Positions 8,461-17,748 are shown, numbered from the stretch's first letter. The stretch is 64,000 bases of DNA from Bacteroidota bacterium (GCA_023429135.1 JAEYWD010000102.1:1-64000); one strand, 5' to 3'. The notes: generated by a model from the sequence alone, not told the origin. Numbers and translations are program-made.

Positions 8461-10240
8461 CGATAAAGCCTATACAATTTTACTGTTTTCTTTGCTCGAC
8501 AATATTTTATATCATGCTGATTCGCCTAAAAAATTTGCATCTTATCTATGCCAGGAAATAAAATCCATCATTGGAATCAAAGTGGTTGCTGTAGTGAGCT
8601 TCGATTCATTATCGCAGGAAACCCAACTGCTGGGCATTTGTCCAACACGTAAACTTGATTTTTTAAACACCCCCGATCTGTCGAGGTTGTCAACTTTCTA
8701 TTCGCAACATAAGGAAATTGTCTATTTTGATATTCAAACCGGGAATAAGGAAGATACCGAAATTCTGAATACCTACAACTTCTCCGATTGCATGATAGTA
8801 CCCCTTATGGCGGGAAATTCTTTGGAAGGACAACTCTTCCTTTTCGATCTTTTTGATAAAAATGGCACCGACCGTATTATCGAAACTCTTGCAAAGCTAT
8901 CGGGATTATGTGCAATCGTTATCCGGAATTCCAAAATGTTCCACAACCTGGAAAGAATGGTGGAATTGCGTACCAAGGAGCTCGAAATGAAAAATAAACA
9001 GCTCGAAGAAAACGAGAACCTTTTAAAACAGCAAAATGAAGAATATGCAGCCATAAACGAGGAGCTGAATGAGACCAACAGGGAATTACAGCTTGCCAAA
9101 GAGAGAGCACAGGAAAGTGACCGTCTAAAAACGGCTTTCCTCCAAAATATGAGTCACGAAATCCGTACTCCGATGAATGCAATCATGGGCTTCTCGGATC
9201 TTTTGGTTAACCAGTACAATAACAAACCCAAGCTTGAACAATATACCCGGATTATTCAACAGCGATGTAGCGACTTACTCGAACTTATTAACGAGATACT
9301 GGACATTGCCAAAATTGAATCGGGTCAGTTACCGGTGAATAACGAAGAGTGCCACCTTCCTTCATTGTTTGAGGAAATAAAGAACTTCTTTATGGAGTAC
9401 CGGAAAAAGATAAACAAACAACATATAAACTTCGTTACCAATCTCGACTGCTCCATTGTCGATTCCGTTATTATAACCGATAAAGTCAAACTAAAGCAGA
9501 TTTTCATTAACCTTATCAGTAACTCTTTTAAATTTACCGAATCGGGGCGAATTGAAATAGGCTGCAATCCGGATCACAATCAATACCTCTCCTTTTATGT
9601 GAACGATACCGGCATTGGCATTCCCCGTGAGCAGCACGAGATAATATTCGAGAGGTTTGCACAGGTTTACCACGGGCCATCGAAATTCTATGGCGGTACC
9701 GGCCTTGGGTTGTCAATTGTGAAAGGACTGGTGGAACTGTTAAACGGAAATATCAAAGTAGAATCGGAACCTGGTAAGGGCAGCAGATTTACATTTGCTT
9801 TCCCTTATAAACCTGTTGCTCTTCGTGGAGAAAAAGATAAAGGATCGGGGCCGGAACATAATATGCTCATAAAAGGAAATATTCTGATTGTTGAAGACGA
9901 TAGTTATAATGCAGAATATATCAAAGAGATCCTTGAAGATTTTGATGTGCAAACGTTTTATGCAGAAAACGGCAGGGGTGCTTCTCAAATTATCAGAGAA
10001 CAAATGCTTGATCTGGTTTTGCTCGATATTCGCCTGCCCGATATTTTAGGTTATGATCTGGTAACACAGATTAAAAAAGAAAAACCTGATTTAAAAATAA
10101 TCGCTCAAACAGCCTATGCTTCGGCTTCCGACAAGCAGAAAGCCATTCATGCAGGATGCGACGAATACATAAGTAAACCGCTAAAAAAGGACGATCTTTT
10201 GGCAAAAATCAGCAAACTTCTGAAAGAAAAGAAGGTTTAA
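8453..10240 (+). CDS. Cytosolic GAF-hybrid sensor histidine kinase with C-terminal receiver
   Basis: A 595-residue kinase without TM segments. Order: GAF-like sensor (about 15-165), coiled coil (about 165-225), HisKA with phospho-acceptor His235 in MSHEIRTPMNAIMGF, HATPase_c (N-box INLISNSFKFTESG, G1 DTGIGIP, G2 GTGLGLS), and receiver (about 475-592) with phospho-acceptor Asp525 in LLDIRLPD and Lys575 in ISKP. There is no DNA-binding output domain, so the signal must pass to another protein. It is co-transcribed with a corrinoid protein, a UroD-family methyltransferase and DUF1638, overlapping the last by 8 nt. This suggests that it reports on methyl-corrinoid state or a one-carbon substrate. 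Heme-binding MsmS of Methanosarcina is a precedent for a methyltransferase-linked sensor kinase. Confidence 0.93.
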   Translation: MINDKAYTILLFSLLDNILYHADSPKKFASYLCQEIKSIIGIKVVAVVSFDSLSQETQLLGICPTRKLDFLNTPDLSRLSTFYSQHKEIVYFDIQTGNKEDTEILNTYNFSDCMIVPLMAGNSLEGQLFLFDLFDKNGTDRIIETLAKLSGLCAIVIRNSKMFHNLERMVELRTKELEMKNKQLEENENLLKQQNEEYAAINEELNETNRELQLAKERAQESDRLKTAFLQNMSHEIRTPMNAIMGFSDLLVNQYNNKPKLEQYTRIIQQRCSDLLELINEILDIAKIESGQLPVNNEECHLPSLFEEIKNFFMEYRKKINKQHINFVTNLDCSIVDSVIITDKVKLKQIFINLISNSFKFTESGRIEIGCNPDHNQYLSFYVNDTGIGIPREQHEIIFERFAQVYHGPSKFYGGTGLGLSIVKGLVELLNGNIKVESEPGKGSRFTFAFPYKPVALRGEKDKGSGPEHNMLIKGNILIVEDDSYNAEYIKEILEDFDVQTFYAENGRGASQIIREQMLDLVLLDIRLPDILGYDLVTQIKKEKPDLKIIAQTAYASASDKQKAIHAGCDEYISKPLKKDDLLAKISKLLKEKKV

Positions 10241-11541
10241 TCCTTCACCTTTTGATAGTTCGAGAAAGAAACAATAATGAGGCTCAGGAGAAATAAAATG
10301 CCGAGAAACAAGGCGCTGTTGCGCATGCTGCCTGTTAAATGTTCCAGAAAGCCAAAGCTCAGCATTCCAAATACAATGGCAGCCTTTTCGGTGATGTCGT
10401 AAAAGCCGAAATAGGAAGAGGTGTCGAGACTACCCTCAGGAATCATTTTGGAATAGGTGGACCGTGCCTGAGACTGAATTCCACCCATAACCAATCCTAC
10501 CATTCCGGCAAGAATAAAGAAATGAATATCGGTGGTAATCAAATAAGCGGCAGCGCAAACCACTGTCCAAATGATAAGCATGATGATAAGCGAAGGTTTA
10601 TTACCAATTTTTGCCGAAACTTTTCCGAAAACAATTGCACCTACAATTGCAAGGATCTGAATCAGTAAAATGGTGATGATAAGTTTCGACCCTGTAATTC
10701 CGAGTTCTTTACTCCCAAAAAGGGTAGCCACCAGAATGATGGTTTGCACCCCTACACTGAAAAGAAAGAACGCCAGCAGGAACAAACGCATTTGTACCTG
10801 CTTCCTTATCGCTTTAAACACCTTTATAATTTCGCCGAATCCTTTGCCGAAAATGTTATTATTGAGACTAATCTGACCTTTATATTCCTTAAGATGGTAA
10901 AATGCAAACTGCGATATCAGCAACCACCATATCCCAACTTCAATAAAGGCAAAACGAACAGCATCGAGCTTTCCCTCAAAGCCAAACATCTGGTAATTCT
11001 CGATACAAAACAGGTTAAATATCAACAGCAACATACTACCGCCATATCCCCACGAAAATCCGCGGGCACTTATTTCATCATGTTTATCTGGAGTGGCAAT
11101 CATAGGCAGAAAGGAGTTGTAATAAACCAGCGAACCGGCAAATCCCATCACAGCCAAAGCAGGAAACAAAATACCCCAAAGAATATTATGACCATTAAAC
11201 CAATAAAGCGCTATACATGAAAGAGCTCCAATAAGAGTAAACATTTGCATGAACCTTTTTCGCAATCCACCTGCATCGGCAATGCCCGATAAAAGAGGCG
11301 TAAGAATAATAATCATCAAATATCCAAAGGCAATAGCATAATCGTAAATTACAGTATTTTGAATATCCCGCCCGGCAAACTTTACAACTGAAGAACCCCA
11401 GGCCTGATTTGTCATTTCCTGGTAAAAAATTGGATATAGCACCGTACTTATGCTTAAACTGTAAGCCGAATTGGCAATATCGTACGAACACCAGGCATTA
11501 ATTACCTTCTTCGAATTTTTTTCAGGCAGGTTTTGTTCCAT
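10237..11541 (-). CDS. MFS transporter, UMF1/Atg22-like family
   Basis: A 434-residue inner-membrane protein with about 12 TM helices. The opening AWCSYDIANSAYSLSISTVLYPIF and the segment YYNSFLPMIA...ISARGFSWGYGGSMLLL are typical of the UMF1 family (vacuole effluxer Atg22-like, PF11700). Bacterial members are presumed solute effluxers; the substrate is unknown, with amino acids only an analogy from yeast. It is convergent with the hybrid kinase and the two stop codons overlap by 4 nt. A TACTTTTG -7 box lies 27-34 nt upstream. Confidence 0.88.
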   Translation of the reverse strand: MEQNLPEKNSKKVINAWCSYDIANSAYSLSISTVLYPIFYQEMTNQAWGSSVVKFAGRDIQNTVIYDYAIAFGYLMIIILTPLLSGIADAGGLRKRFMQMFTLIGALSCIALYWFNGHNILWGILFPALAVMGFAGSLVYYNSFLPMIATPDKHDEISARGFSWGYGGSMLLLIFNLFCIENYQMFGFEGKLDAVRFAFIEVGIWWLLISQFAFYHLKEYKGQISLNNNIFGKGFGEIIKVFKAIRKQVQMRLFLLAFFLFSVGVQTIILVATLFGSKELGITGSKLIITILLIQILAIVGAIVFGKVSAKIGNKPSLIIMLIIWTVVCAAAYLITTDIHFFILAGMVGLVMGGIQSQARSTYSKMIPEGSLDTSSYFGFYDITEKAAIVFGMLSFGFLEHLTGSMRNSALFLGILFLLSLIIVSFSNYQKVKD

Positions 11542-11567
11542 AGCAGCATATGTTTGTAACAGCTATT

Positions 11568-11575
11568 CAAAAGTA
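11568..11575 (-). promoter_or_regulatory. Putative -7 box for the UMF1-type MFS gene
   Basis: The minus strand reads TACTTTTG, an exact match to TAnnTTTG, about 27 nt from the start codon. No -33 element is evident. Confidence 0.4.
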
Positions 11576-11609
11576 AACCTATTCGACAACATATTGCGCA
11601 GTACGAAGA

Positions 11610-13238
11610 CTATTTCTTGATTATTTTAACTGAAAATTCTTTTCCTGTATTAGGTTTTATTTTCAGAATATAAACACCGCGAGAGAGTGATCCTGTTTTA
11701 ACATCGCCGGAGGAATAAAGCGTACCTGAGGCATTAAGACTGATATTGTCCTGGAAAAGCTTTTTCCCGGTTAAATCATACAGCTCAAGTTTAGCATTAT
11801 TCATTTGCGCGTCGGGTAAAAATTCAACAAAAAACTGTTCCTGGAAAGGGTTTGGATAAACTATGGCCCCATTACTAACTACCTGGTTTAATCCGTGTGT
11901 ATTCAAAATCAAAAGATTACTGTCCATCCAAACAAGTCTGTCGCCAATCCATTTCTTAAGGTAATCAATATCCTGCTGATAAGTTGAACCGTAATAAGGA
12001 TTTGGCCACACATATTTGCCCATAATTTTCCAGACGGCGAAGTTGCGGGCCTGAGGTTCATTAAGCACAAGAGCAAGGGAATCGATGAATTTGTGGATAT
12101 TCTCCGTTTTAAGAATGTTACCCCTGAAATTTGTATACCGCTGTTTCATTGTGCTGTAAAAAACCGGATCGTTTAAAAATCTTTGCCACCAGAAAGGTAT
12201 ATGCCTGCCATCGCTTTCGGGAATTCCCTGATATACCCAGTCGGTAACAACTTCTCCGGTGTAGTAATTTGCATTTCCGAAGCCAAGGTTGTAATCCCAG
12301 GGCGGCCCGGCCACAAGCTTTTTATTTTTATCATCCCTGTCCTTATGAAAAAATGCACTTGTACGGTAAGAGTCAATATTTTTCGAAAGCTCGTTTAAGA
12401 TAAAATAATCGACAAAGGAGTTAATGTCCATCAAAGTTCTGTATCCACTTTCCTCCTCCGCATAGTTCTCAGAAGCAAGAACCTTCTCGAAATTGAACAT
12501 AAAATTTCTTATATACTCCTGTTGCTCATGATGCAGCTTACTGGCAGAGGGGTCGTGATACAGCAGGTTTATCTTTTTCCCGGTTTCAATTTTGGATAAA
12601 TAAGAGGAAGTCCATCCTTCATTGTCGCTTCCGGTAGGTTTATCAATTTTAAAAATGTAGCCTCCGGTTATTGGAACTCCAGTAATATCTGTCGGTTCAA
12701 GTTTAGTAATACCTACTCTGTTTTTATCCTGCTTAATTTTTTCCAGAAGCACATAAACGCCATAATATTCATTATTCAGATACAATTCGCATAAAACATA
12801 GCGTGAGGCATAATGCCCCATATTCCTGAAAAGCTGATATGCTATAATATCGCGAATAAAAGTTTTATCGTTATAGGGAGCATATAAAACCCAGTCGTTT
12901 TCGGCAGGTAAACCTAACAGGGAAACATTCAGATTTTCGCCAGTCTCGGTTACAGTTTCGAATCCATACGATTTTTTTGGAAAAGCCTGAGAAGTTGATC
13001 CACGTATTTCGATACCAATATTGCAAGTGAGGACAGGAACATCCGACAAAATATTGGTAGCCCCCTTACCTTTGTTGAAAACCGTAAGCTGCGCGGTAAT
13101 TTTAGGTTCGTTAACAATTTGAGCGCCGTTGGTGTTGATCGAAATCAATGGCAGATTGGACGAATTTGTTTGTGCTTCAATCCTTTGAAATAAGGCGACG
13201 AAAAATAAAGCAATTAAAAAAGTGTATAATTCCTTCAT
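11610..13238 (-). CDS. CotH-family protein kinase-like protein with type IX secretion C-terminal domain
   Basis: A 542-residue secreted protein: signal peptide (residues 1-22, ending IEAQ), CotH domain (PF08757, about 70-380) and Por/T9SS sorting domain at the C-terminus. CotH hallmarks are IEIRGSTSQAFPKKSYGFE, the DWVLYAPYNDKTFIRD segment, and GPPWDYNLGFGNANYY with the metal-site Asp. The last 80 residues (YPNPFQEQF, LELYDLTGKKL, LSRGVYILKI) are a classic type A sorting signal. CotH proteins in spore coats are atypical protein kinases; secreted Bacteroidota versions are little studied. The domains point to an extracellular or surface-attached product. Upstream is a 319-bp divergent spacer rich in TAAGGTT motifs. 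Confidence 0.9.
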   Translation of the reverse strand: MKELYTFLIALFFVALFQRIEAQTNSSNLPLISINTNGAQIVNEPKITAQLTVFNKGKGATNILSDVPVLTCNIGIEIRGSTSQAFPKKSYGFETVTETGENLNVSLLGLPAENDWVLYAPYNDKTFIRDIIAYQLFRNMGHYASRYVLCELYLNNEYYGVYVLLEKIKQDKNRVGITKLEPTDITGVPITGGYIFKIDKPTGSDNEGWTSSYLSKIETGKKINLLYHDPSASKLHHEQQEYIRNFMFNFEKVLASENYAEEESGYRTLMDINSFVDYFILNELSKNIDSYRTSAFFHKDRDDKNKKLVAGPPWDYNLGFGNANYYTGEVVTDWVYQGIPESDGRHIPFWWQRFLNDPVFYSTMKQRYTNFRGNILKTENIHKFIDSLALVLNEPQARNFAVWKIMGKYVWPNPYYGSTYQQDIDYLKKWIGDRLVWMDSNLLILNTHGLNQVVSNGAIVYPNPFQEQFFVEFLPDAQMNNAKLELYDLTGKKLFQDNISLNASGTLYSSGDVKTGSLSRGVYILKIKPNTGKEFSVKIIKK

Positions 13239-13310
13239 ATATTATTCCCCGTTTAAATAATCAAATTGGATTTTCCGACATATTTTTATAAAATACCCCG
13301 GATCCTAATT

Positions 13311-13490
13311 TAAGGTAGTTCGATGTTAATAAATTCGCTAAAAACCAGCTAAAAAGGTTAAAATACTGTTTGTATGTTTTTCTGCTAAGGTTAGAATAAA
13401 TGAAAATAAGGTTCTTTTTTTAAGAAAACCTTATTTCTATTTTGTATTTTGACCTTAGTACAAAAGATTTCAATTGTTATTTAACCTTAT
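13311..13490. promoter_or_regulatory. Array of seven TAAGGTT-like motifs around a hairpin in the cotH/dcyD divergent spacer
   Basis: The 319-bp spacer 13239-13557 holds no gene. Within it, TAAGGT(T)A-like heptamers occur in forward orientation at 13311, 13354, 13386 and 13407 and in reverse at 13427, 13452 and 13483. The central pair lies in a perfect 10-bp inverted repeat (AAATAAGGTT at 13404-13413 with AACCTTATTT at 13427-13436) with a T-rich loop. The arrangement could be an operator array for either flanking gene; no exact -7 box was found. Confidence 0.45.
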
Positions 13491-13557
13491 TATTTTATTT
13501 TTAATTGTGTTACCAAAGCTCTTAAGTCGAACTCAAAATTAATTAACAACAAAAGCG

Positions 13558-14550
13558 ATGATAGGTTATAAAATTCCCGAAAAAATTTGTCTGGCAAATA
13601 TTCCTACCCGTATCGAAAAGCTCGAAAGGCTTTCGGAAGAACTCGAAACAGTAAACCTGTACATAAAACGCGACGACGAAACAGGTCTGGAATGGAGCGG
13701 TAACAAGGTGCGTAAACTTGAATATGCTGTAAAGGAAGCGCTGAACCATGGCTGCAATTTACTCATTACCTGTGGGGGCAACCAATCGAACCATTGCAGG
13801 GCTACAGCAGCGGTTGCAGCACGTTTGGGAATGAAAAGCTGTTTGGTGGTGCGGGGATCGGAGGAATCGCCCGTGGAAGGCAACCTTTTTATTGATAAAT
13901 TATTAGGCGCCGAAATCCGGTTTATAACACCCGAAGATTATGCCCAAAGGCGGAATGAAATAATGAAGGAAATTGCCGCACAAAAAGACCTGGAAGGTTA
14001 TAAATGCTACATAATTCCCGAAGGAGCTTCGAATGGCATTGGTTCCTTTGGCTATTATAACGCCATGTTAGAAATTATGGAGCAGGAAAAAGCCATGAAT
14101 CTAAAGTTCGATGCTGTAGCAATAGCTGTCGGCTCGGGCGGAACTTATTCGGGCTTGTTACTTGGTAAAATGCTAACAGGCTCAAAAGTAAAACTTCCCG
14201 GTTACCTGGTGGGCGGCAGCATCAACTATTTCGAAGAAGCCATTTACAACATTTTTGGAGAATTCTCGGAATACTTCAACCGGAAGGTTATCCCCGAAAA
14301 AGAAAATATACAGTTGACAGATACCTACATTGGCAGAGGTTACGGATTGAATAATCCCGAAGAAATTGAATTTATCAAATCTATTGCCCGGCTCGAAGGC
14401 GTGATTTTCGATAACGTTTACACCGGCAAGGCCCTGTATGGCCTGGTTACCGACATAAAAAAAGGCCTTTACCGCGACTGTAAAAACATTTTATTTATAC
14501 ATACCGGGGGAATGTTTGAGTTGTTTTCGCAGACGAAGGTTTTTGAATAA
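13558..14550 (+). CDS. dcyD: D-cysteine desulfhydrase / ACC deaminase-family PLP enzyme
   Basis: A 330-residue cytoplasmic fold-type II PLP enzyme. The PLP lysine is in the signature LEWSGNKVRKLEY (Lys about 51), with GGNQSNHCRATAAVAA for the substrate carboxylate and GSGGTYSGLLLG for the PLP phosphate. Length and motifs match DcyD, which degrades D-cysteine to pyruvate, ammonia and sulfide; the related 1-aminocyclopropane-1-carboxylate deaminases look alike. The active-site residues that separate the two activities cannot be judged safely here, so the symbol is the best family match only. The gene is monocistronic and divergent from the CotH gene. Confidence 0.82.
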   Translation: MIGYKIPEKICLANIPTRIEKLERLSEELETVNLYIKRDDETGLEWSGNKVRKLEYAVKEALNHGCNLLITCGGNQSNHCRATAAVAARLGMKSCLVVRGSEESPVEGNLFIDKLLGAEIRFITPEDYAQRRNEIMKEIAAQKDLEGYKCYIIPEGASNGIGSFGYYNAMLEIMEQEKAMNLKFDAVAIAVGSGGTYSGLLLGKMLTGSKVKLPGYLVGGSINYFEEAIYNIFGEFSEYFNRKVIPEKENIQLTDTYIGRGYGLNNPEEIEFIKSIARLEGVIFDNVYTGKALYGLVTDIKKGLYRDCKNILFIHTGGMFELFSQTKVFE

Positions 14551-14693
14551 CCAGCTAAAAAATATTCGTTACCGACTCATCACCTTCTGATGAAAGAACC
14601 AAGAAGTCAACATCAAAAAAAATTGTAAATTAAAAATTATCGTAAATTGGTTCGCAGATTTTAAACCTAACCATTCATTAAAATTCGAAATCA

Positions 14694-16181
14694 ATGAAAT
14701 CAATATTATCGCTTTCAGCAGCTCTGCTTCTTGCTGGTGTATCCGCTCTGGGGCAAATCCCTGACATTAGCCGGATTAAAACCGATACCGTTAAAGTAAG
14801 CACAGGCATCTCGTTTAACATCCATTCCAAAACACTGGGTGAAGACAGAAACATCATGATTGGTTTACCCGATGGCTACGGAAACAGCACAAAAAAATAT
14901 CCTGTTTTTTATCTGCTCGACGGACAATGGTGCTTCAGCTTTACCAAACAGATGGTAGACTGGGAATCGAGAACACGGTACGGAATGATGCCCGAAATGA
15001 TCATTGTAAGTTTGCATACCGGAGGCGACAACCGAACCCGCGACCTCACTCCTACTCAGGATAAAAACAATAAAAGCGGCGGCGGAGCCGACAAATTGTA
15101 TCAGTTTATAAAAGAAGAACTGATCCCGTTTGTTGATAAAAACTACAGAACCTACAATTATCGTATTCTTGGTGGCACCTCATTCGGTGGTGTATTTGTA
15201 ATGAATGCTTTCCATCGCGATCCTCAGTTTTTTAACGGTTATATTTCCCTGAGTCCGAGTATGTGGTGGGATAACAATATTTTACTCGACAGAACCAGGG
15301 ACCTTCTGATAAAAAAACCAAATATCCTCAACAGACTTTATATATCGGTAGCTAACGAGGGAAAAGGGATGGGAGTAGATTCACTGGCCAGCATCCTGGA
15401 AAAATATGCTCCCAAAGGATTAGCATGGAAATTCGACAGTCATCCCGACGAAGTACACGAAACCGTAAGCTATAAGGGATATTGGGACGGACTGAAATTC
15501 GTATTTACCGGCTGGAGATATCCATTGGTAGATTTTGGAACCAAAGAGCATTTACTTTCTTCGGCCGATTCAGCCAATTACAAAACCATTAACCATAAAA
15601 ATGCAAAACTTACAGATGAGGAGTTGAAGAGTCGCAGCGGTTTGTACATCGATAGTTACGGAAGAACCATTGCCATATTCCAGTCAGTAAATACCCTGCA
15701 ATTTTTCAGCAATAGTCTCCCGGCATTAACGTTGTACCCCGAAACCCGGAACTCGTTTTTTCTTGACAAAACTCAAGTTCAGAATGATTTATACTTAAAG
15801 AACTTTGACATCCAGTTTGAATTTGTAAACGACGATTCTTTGGTTGTGATGGCCAACAAAAAAGCAGATTTTACAGCCAAAAAATTAAAATGTCCGGCAC
15901 TCATTAAATTATCCGGTGCAGTGGTAGATAAATACACCGGATTGTATACGGCCCCACCTCCACAAAAAACCTTTCAAATTATAAAAGAAGGTGATTTATT
16001 GAAAATAGCTGATGATTCCAATCCCACTTATCTATACCCGGTAGGTGAAAACAAGTTTTTCGCACTTGTAAGAGGGACTGGCTATGAACTGGAATTCTTT
16101 GGCGAGAACCCAACCCAGGTTTCGAAGATGAAAATATCCATGAATGGAAATATGGTATTCGAATCGAAGAAGATGAATTAA
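14694..16181 (+). CDS. Secreted esterase-D-type alpha/beta hydrolase
   Basis: A 495-residue exported protein with a signal peptide (residues 1-20, ending ALGQ) and an esterase domain (PF00756, about 30-285). The nucleophile elbow is GGTSFGG with Ser163; the HPDEVHETVSY segment supplies the likely catalytic His. This group includes feruloyl/acetyl-xylan esterases and siderophore esterases (Fes/IroE). The C-terminal 200 residues form a second domain of beta character with no recognised family, resembling the extra domain of some Bacteroidota esterases. The substrate cannot be assigned; there is no adjacent polysaccharide locus. A GAAA-loop hairpin follows the stop. Confidence 0.82.
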   Translation: MKSILSLSAALLLAGVSALGQIPDISRIKTDTVKVSTGISFNIHSKTLGEDRNIMIGLPDGYGNSTKKYPVFYLLDGQWCFSFTKQMVDWESRTRYGMMPEMIIVSLHTGGDNRTRDLTPTQDKNNKSGGGADKLYQFIKEELIPFVDKNYRTYNYRILGGTSFGGVFVMNAFHRDPQFFNGYISLSPSMWWDNNILLDRTRDLLIKKPNILNRLYISVANEGKGMGVDSLASILEKYAPKGLAWKFDSHPDEVHETVSYKGYWDGLKFVFTGWRYPLVDFGTKEHLLSSADSANYKTINHKNAKLTDEELKSRSGLYIDSYGRTIAIFQSVNTLQFFSNSLPALTLYPETRNSFFLDKTQVQNDLYLKNFDIQFEFVNDDSLVVMANKKADFTAKKLKCPALIKLSGAVVDKYTGLYTAPPPQKTFQIIKEGDLLKIADDSNPTYLYPVGENKFFALVRGTGYELEFFGENPTQVSKMKISMNGNMVFESKKMN

Positions 16182-16197
16182 ATATTTATTGCATTAA

Positions 16198-16215
16198 AGC
16201 CTCCGAAAGGAGGCT
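16198..16215. terminator. Hairpin between convergent esterase and MBL genes
   Basis: A perfect 7-bp stem, AGCCTCC with GGAGGCT, closed by a GAAA tetraloop. It lies between convergent genes. No long T-run follows on either strand, so termination is plausible rather than certain. Confidence 0.45.
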
Positions 16216-16248
16216 GAGCTTATTGGACAGTAGTATTCTTAAACGCTA

Positions 16249-17088
16249 TTACAGATGCGTTCGAAAGGCCTTATCTACTAACGGAATCGCAAAAAGTGGC
16301 GGTAAACCCAGCGTAGTTATAACTTTCCTGCAATTTTCAAGCGGAGCTGATTCCTTTTGTAAGTAATTTTCTTTTACTGCCAGGTCGAGCTTTTCGAGGT
16401 ACTTCTCTCCTTTCTCTATCAATAACTGAATTTCATTCGAATTGCTTAAAGGAGCGGTCCACGACGACAGTAAAGTATTATAATTATTCAGTGACCTGAT
16501 TGCTTTTACAGACTGAGTTAGTTCCCTGAAGTTATCGTAGGTAGGAATGTCATTTTCCACAGGCAGGGAATCGGCTGTAAACAGAATTTTATCTTCTGTG
16601 AATAAGATACTGAAGGATCCTTTTGAATGTCCGGGAGTATTGATTATCTTAATATGAATATTATTGTCAAGAGGCAATTCTTCTCCTCCCTTTAAAATTG
16701 AGTCAAGTTTAACAGGCTCTTTCACCAGATTATAAAATCCGGGTACAGGTCGAAGTTTATATTGCAGGTCGATATTTTCAATCCATTCCCTTTCGTTCGT
16801 ATGACCAAATACTTTGCATCCTGTGTCCTTTTTGATTCTGTTTGCCGAGCCAATATGGTCGGGATGGGCATGAGAAATGATCAGCGTCTTTATTTCACAG
16901 ACTTTCCGGTTGTTCTTCTCAATGTAATCATAAATATGGTTATAACTGTCATCAACACCACTATCAATAATAGTTATTGAATCTCCGAAAACTATAATTG
17001 AGTTTACAAAACGCGGAAGGGCTTTTTCAGGTGTTATTTGTACTGCAAAATCAATCTTTAGTAAATGAATATTACTTGTTATTTCCAT
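16249..17088 (-). CDS. MBL-fold metallo-hydrolase
   Basis: A 279-residue metallo-beta-lactamase-fold protein. The binuclear zinc motif HxHxDH is present as SHAHPDHIGSA (His73, His75, Asp77, His78), with a further ligand His in NTPGHSKGSFS and an Asp in FTADSLP. It is most like glyoxalase-II/quorum-quenching-type hydrolases; substrate unknown. It lies 52 nt beyond the stop of the methyltransferase gene on the same strand and may belong to that ABC-exporter unit. Confidence 0.85.
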   Translation of the reverse strand: MEITSNIHLLKIDFAVQITPEKALPRFVNSIIVFGDSITIIDSGVDDSYNHIYDYIEKNNRKVCEIKTLIISHAHPDHIGSANRIKKDTGCKVFGHTNEREWIENIDLQYKLRPVPGFYNLVKEPVKLDSILKGGEELPLDNNIHIKIINTPGHSKGSFSILFTEDKILFTADSLPVENDIPTYDNFRELTQSVKAIRSLNNYNTLLSSWTAPLSNSNEIQLLIEKGEKYLEKLDLAVKENYLQKESAPLENCRKVITTLGLPPLFAIPLVDKAFRTHL

Positions 17089-17140
17089 TTTAAATAAGTT
17101 AGGTTTAATTCAGGTCAGATATCTGAAAAATTATTTGAGC

Positions 17141-17746
17141 TTACAACTTCACTGCCTCCACAAAATACCCCCGGTTATAAAATTGTTTTACTTCTGAAAA
17201 ACCGGCCAGCTTCAGATCGGCCATGGCTTTTTCGATGGAATGCTTGTTAAATACAGCGTCGTCGGTAAACTTTTGCCGGTCCAGGTCTTCTTTCGATTCC
17301 ATAAAAAAGTGAAACTTACCGCCATCCTTCAGCAGCGATCTGATCTTCGAAAAAGGCACAACCAGGTCTTTCCAGAAGTATACAACATTGGAACAAAAAA
17401 CCCTGTCGAAACCCAATTGACCGATTTCTGCCGAAAGGAAATCTCCTAAAATCAACTCTGCTTTCCTGGCATCAATTAAAGTTTTGTTGAGCCGCGAAGC
17501 TTTTTCGAACATCAGCTCCGAATAGTCAATACCATAGTAAAAACCGGGATTTGCTTTTGTAAAAATTTCACGCATTCCAACTCCCGGTCCGTATCCAATC
17601 TCAAGAAGTTTTTCGCCCGGCTGAATATTCATTTCATTGATAAGTATGTCGTAGGCAGGTTTGGTTCCTTTGCTCATGATATTGGAAATAAACCTCCCCA
17701 AAAGACCGCTGGGTTTTCTAAACTGTTGTGCTATACCATAAAACAT
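17141..17746 (-). CDS. Class I SAM-dependent methyltransferase
   Basis: A 201-residue small methyltransferase with motif I LLEIGYGPGVG (residues 47-57), the acidic GIDYSE loop and CSNVVYFWKD before motif III (LLKDGGKFHFF). It resembles Methyltransf_11 members that modify lipids or quinones. It begins 2 nt after the stop of the ABC permease, so the three genes form an operon and it may modify the exported compound. The substrate is unknown. Confidence 0.85.
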   Translation of the reverse strand: MFYGIAQQFRKPSGLLGRFISNIMSKGTKPAYDILINEMNIQPGEKLLEIGYGPGVGMREIFTKANPGFYYGIDYSELMFEKASRLNKTLIDARKAELILGDFLSAEIGQLGFDRVFCSNVVYFWKDLVVPFSKIRSLLKDGGKFHFFMESKEDLDRQKFTDDAVFNKHSIEKAMADLKLAGFSEVKQFYNRGYFVEAVKL

Positions 17747-17748
17747 AA

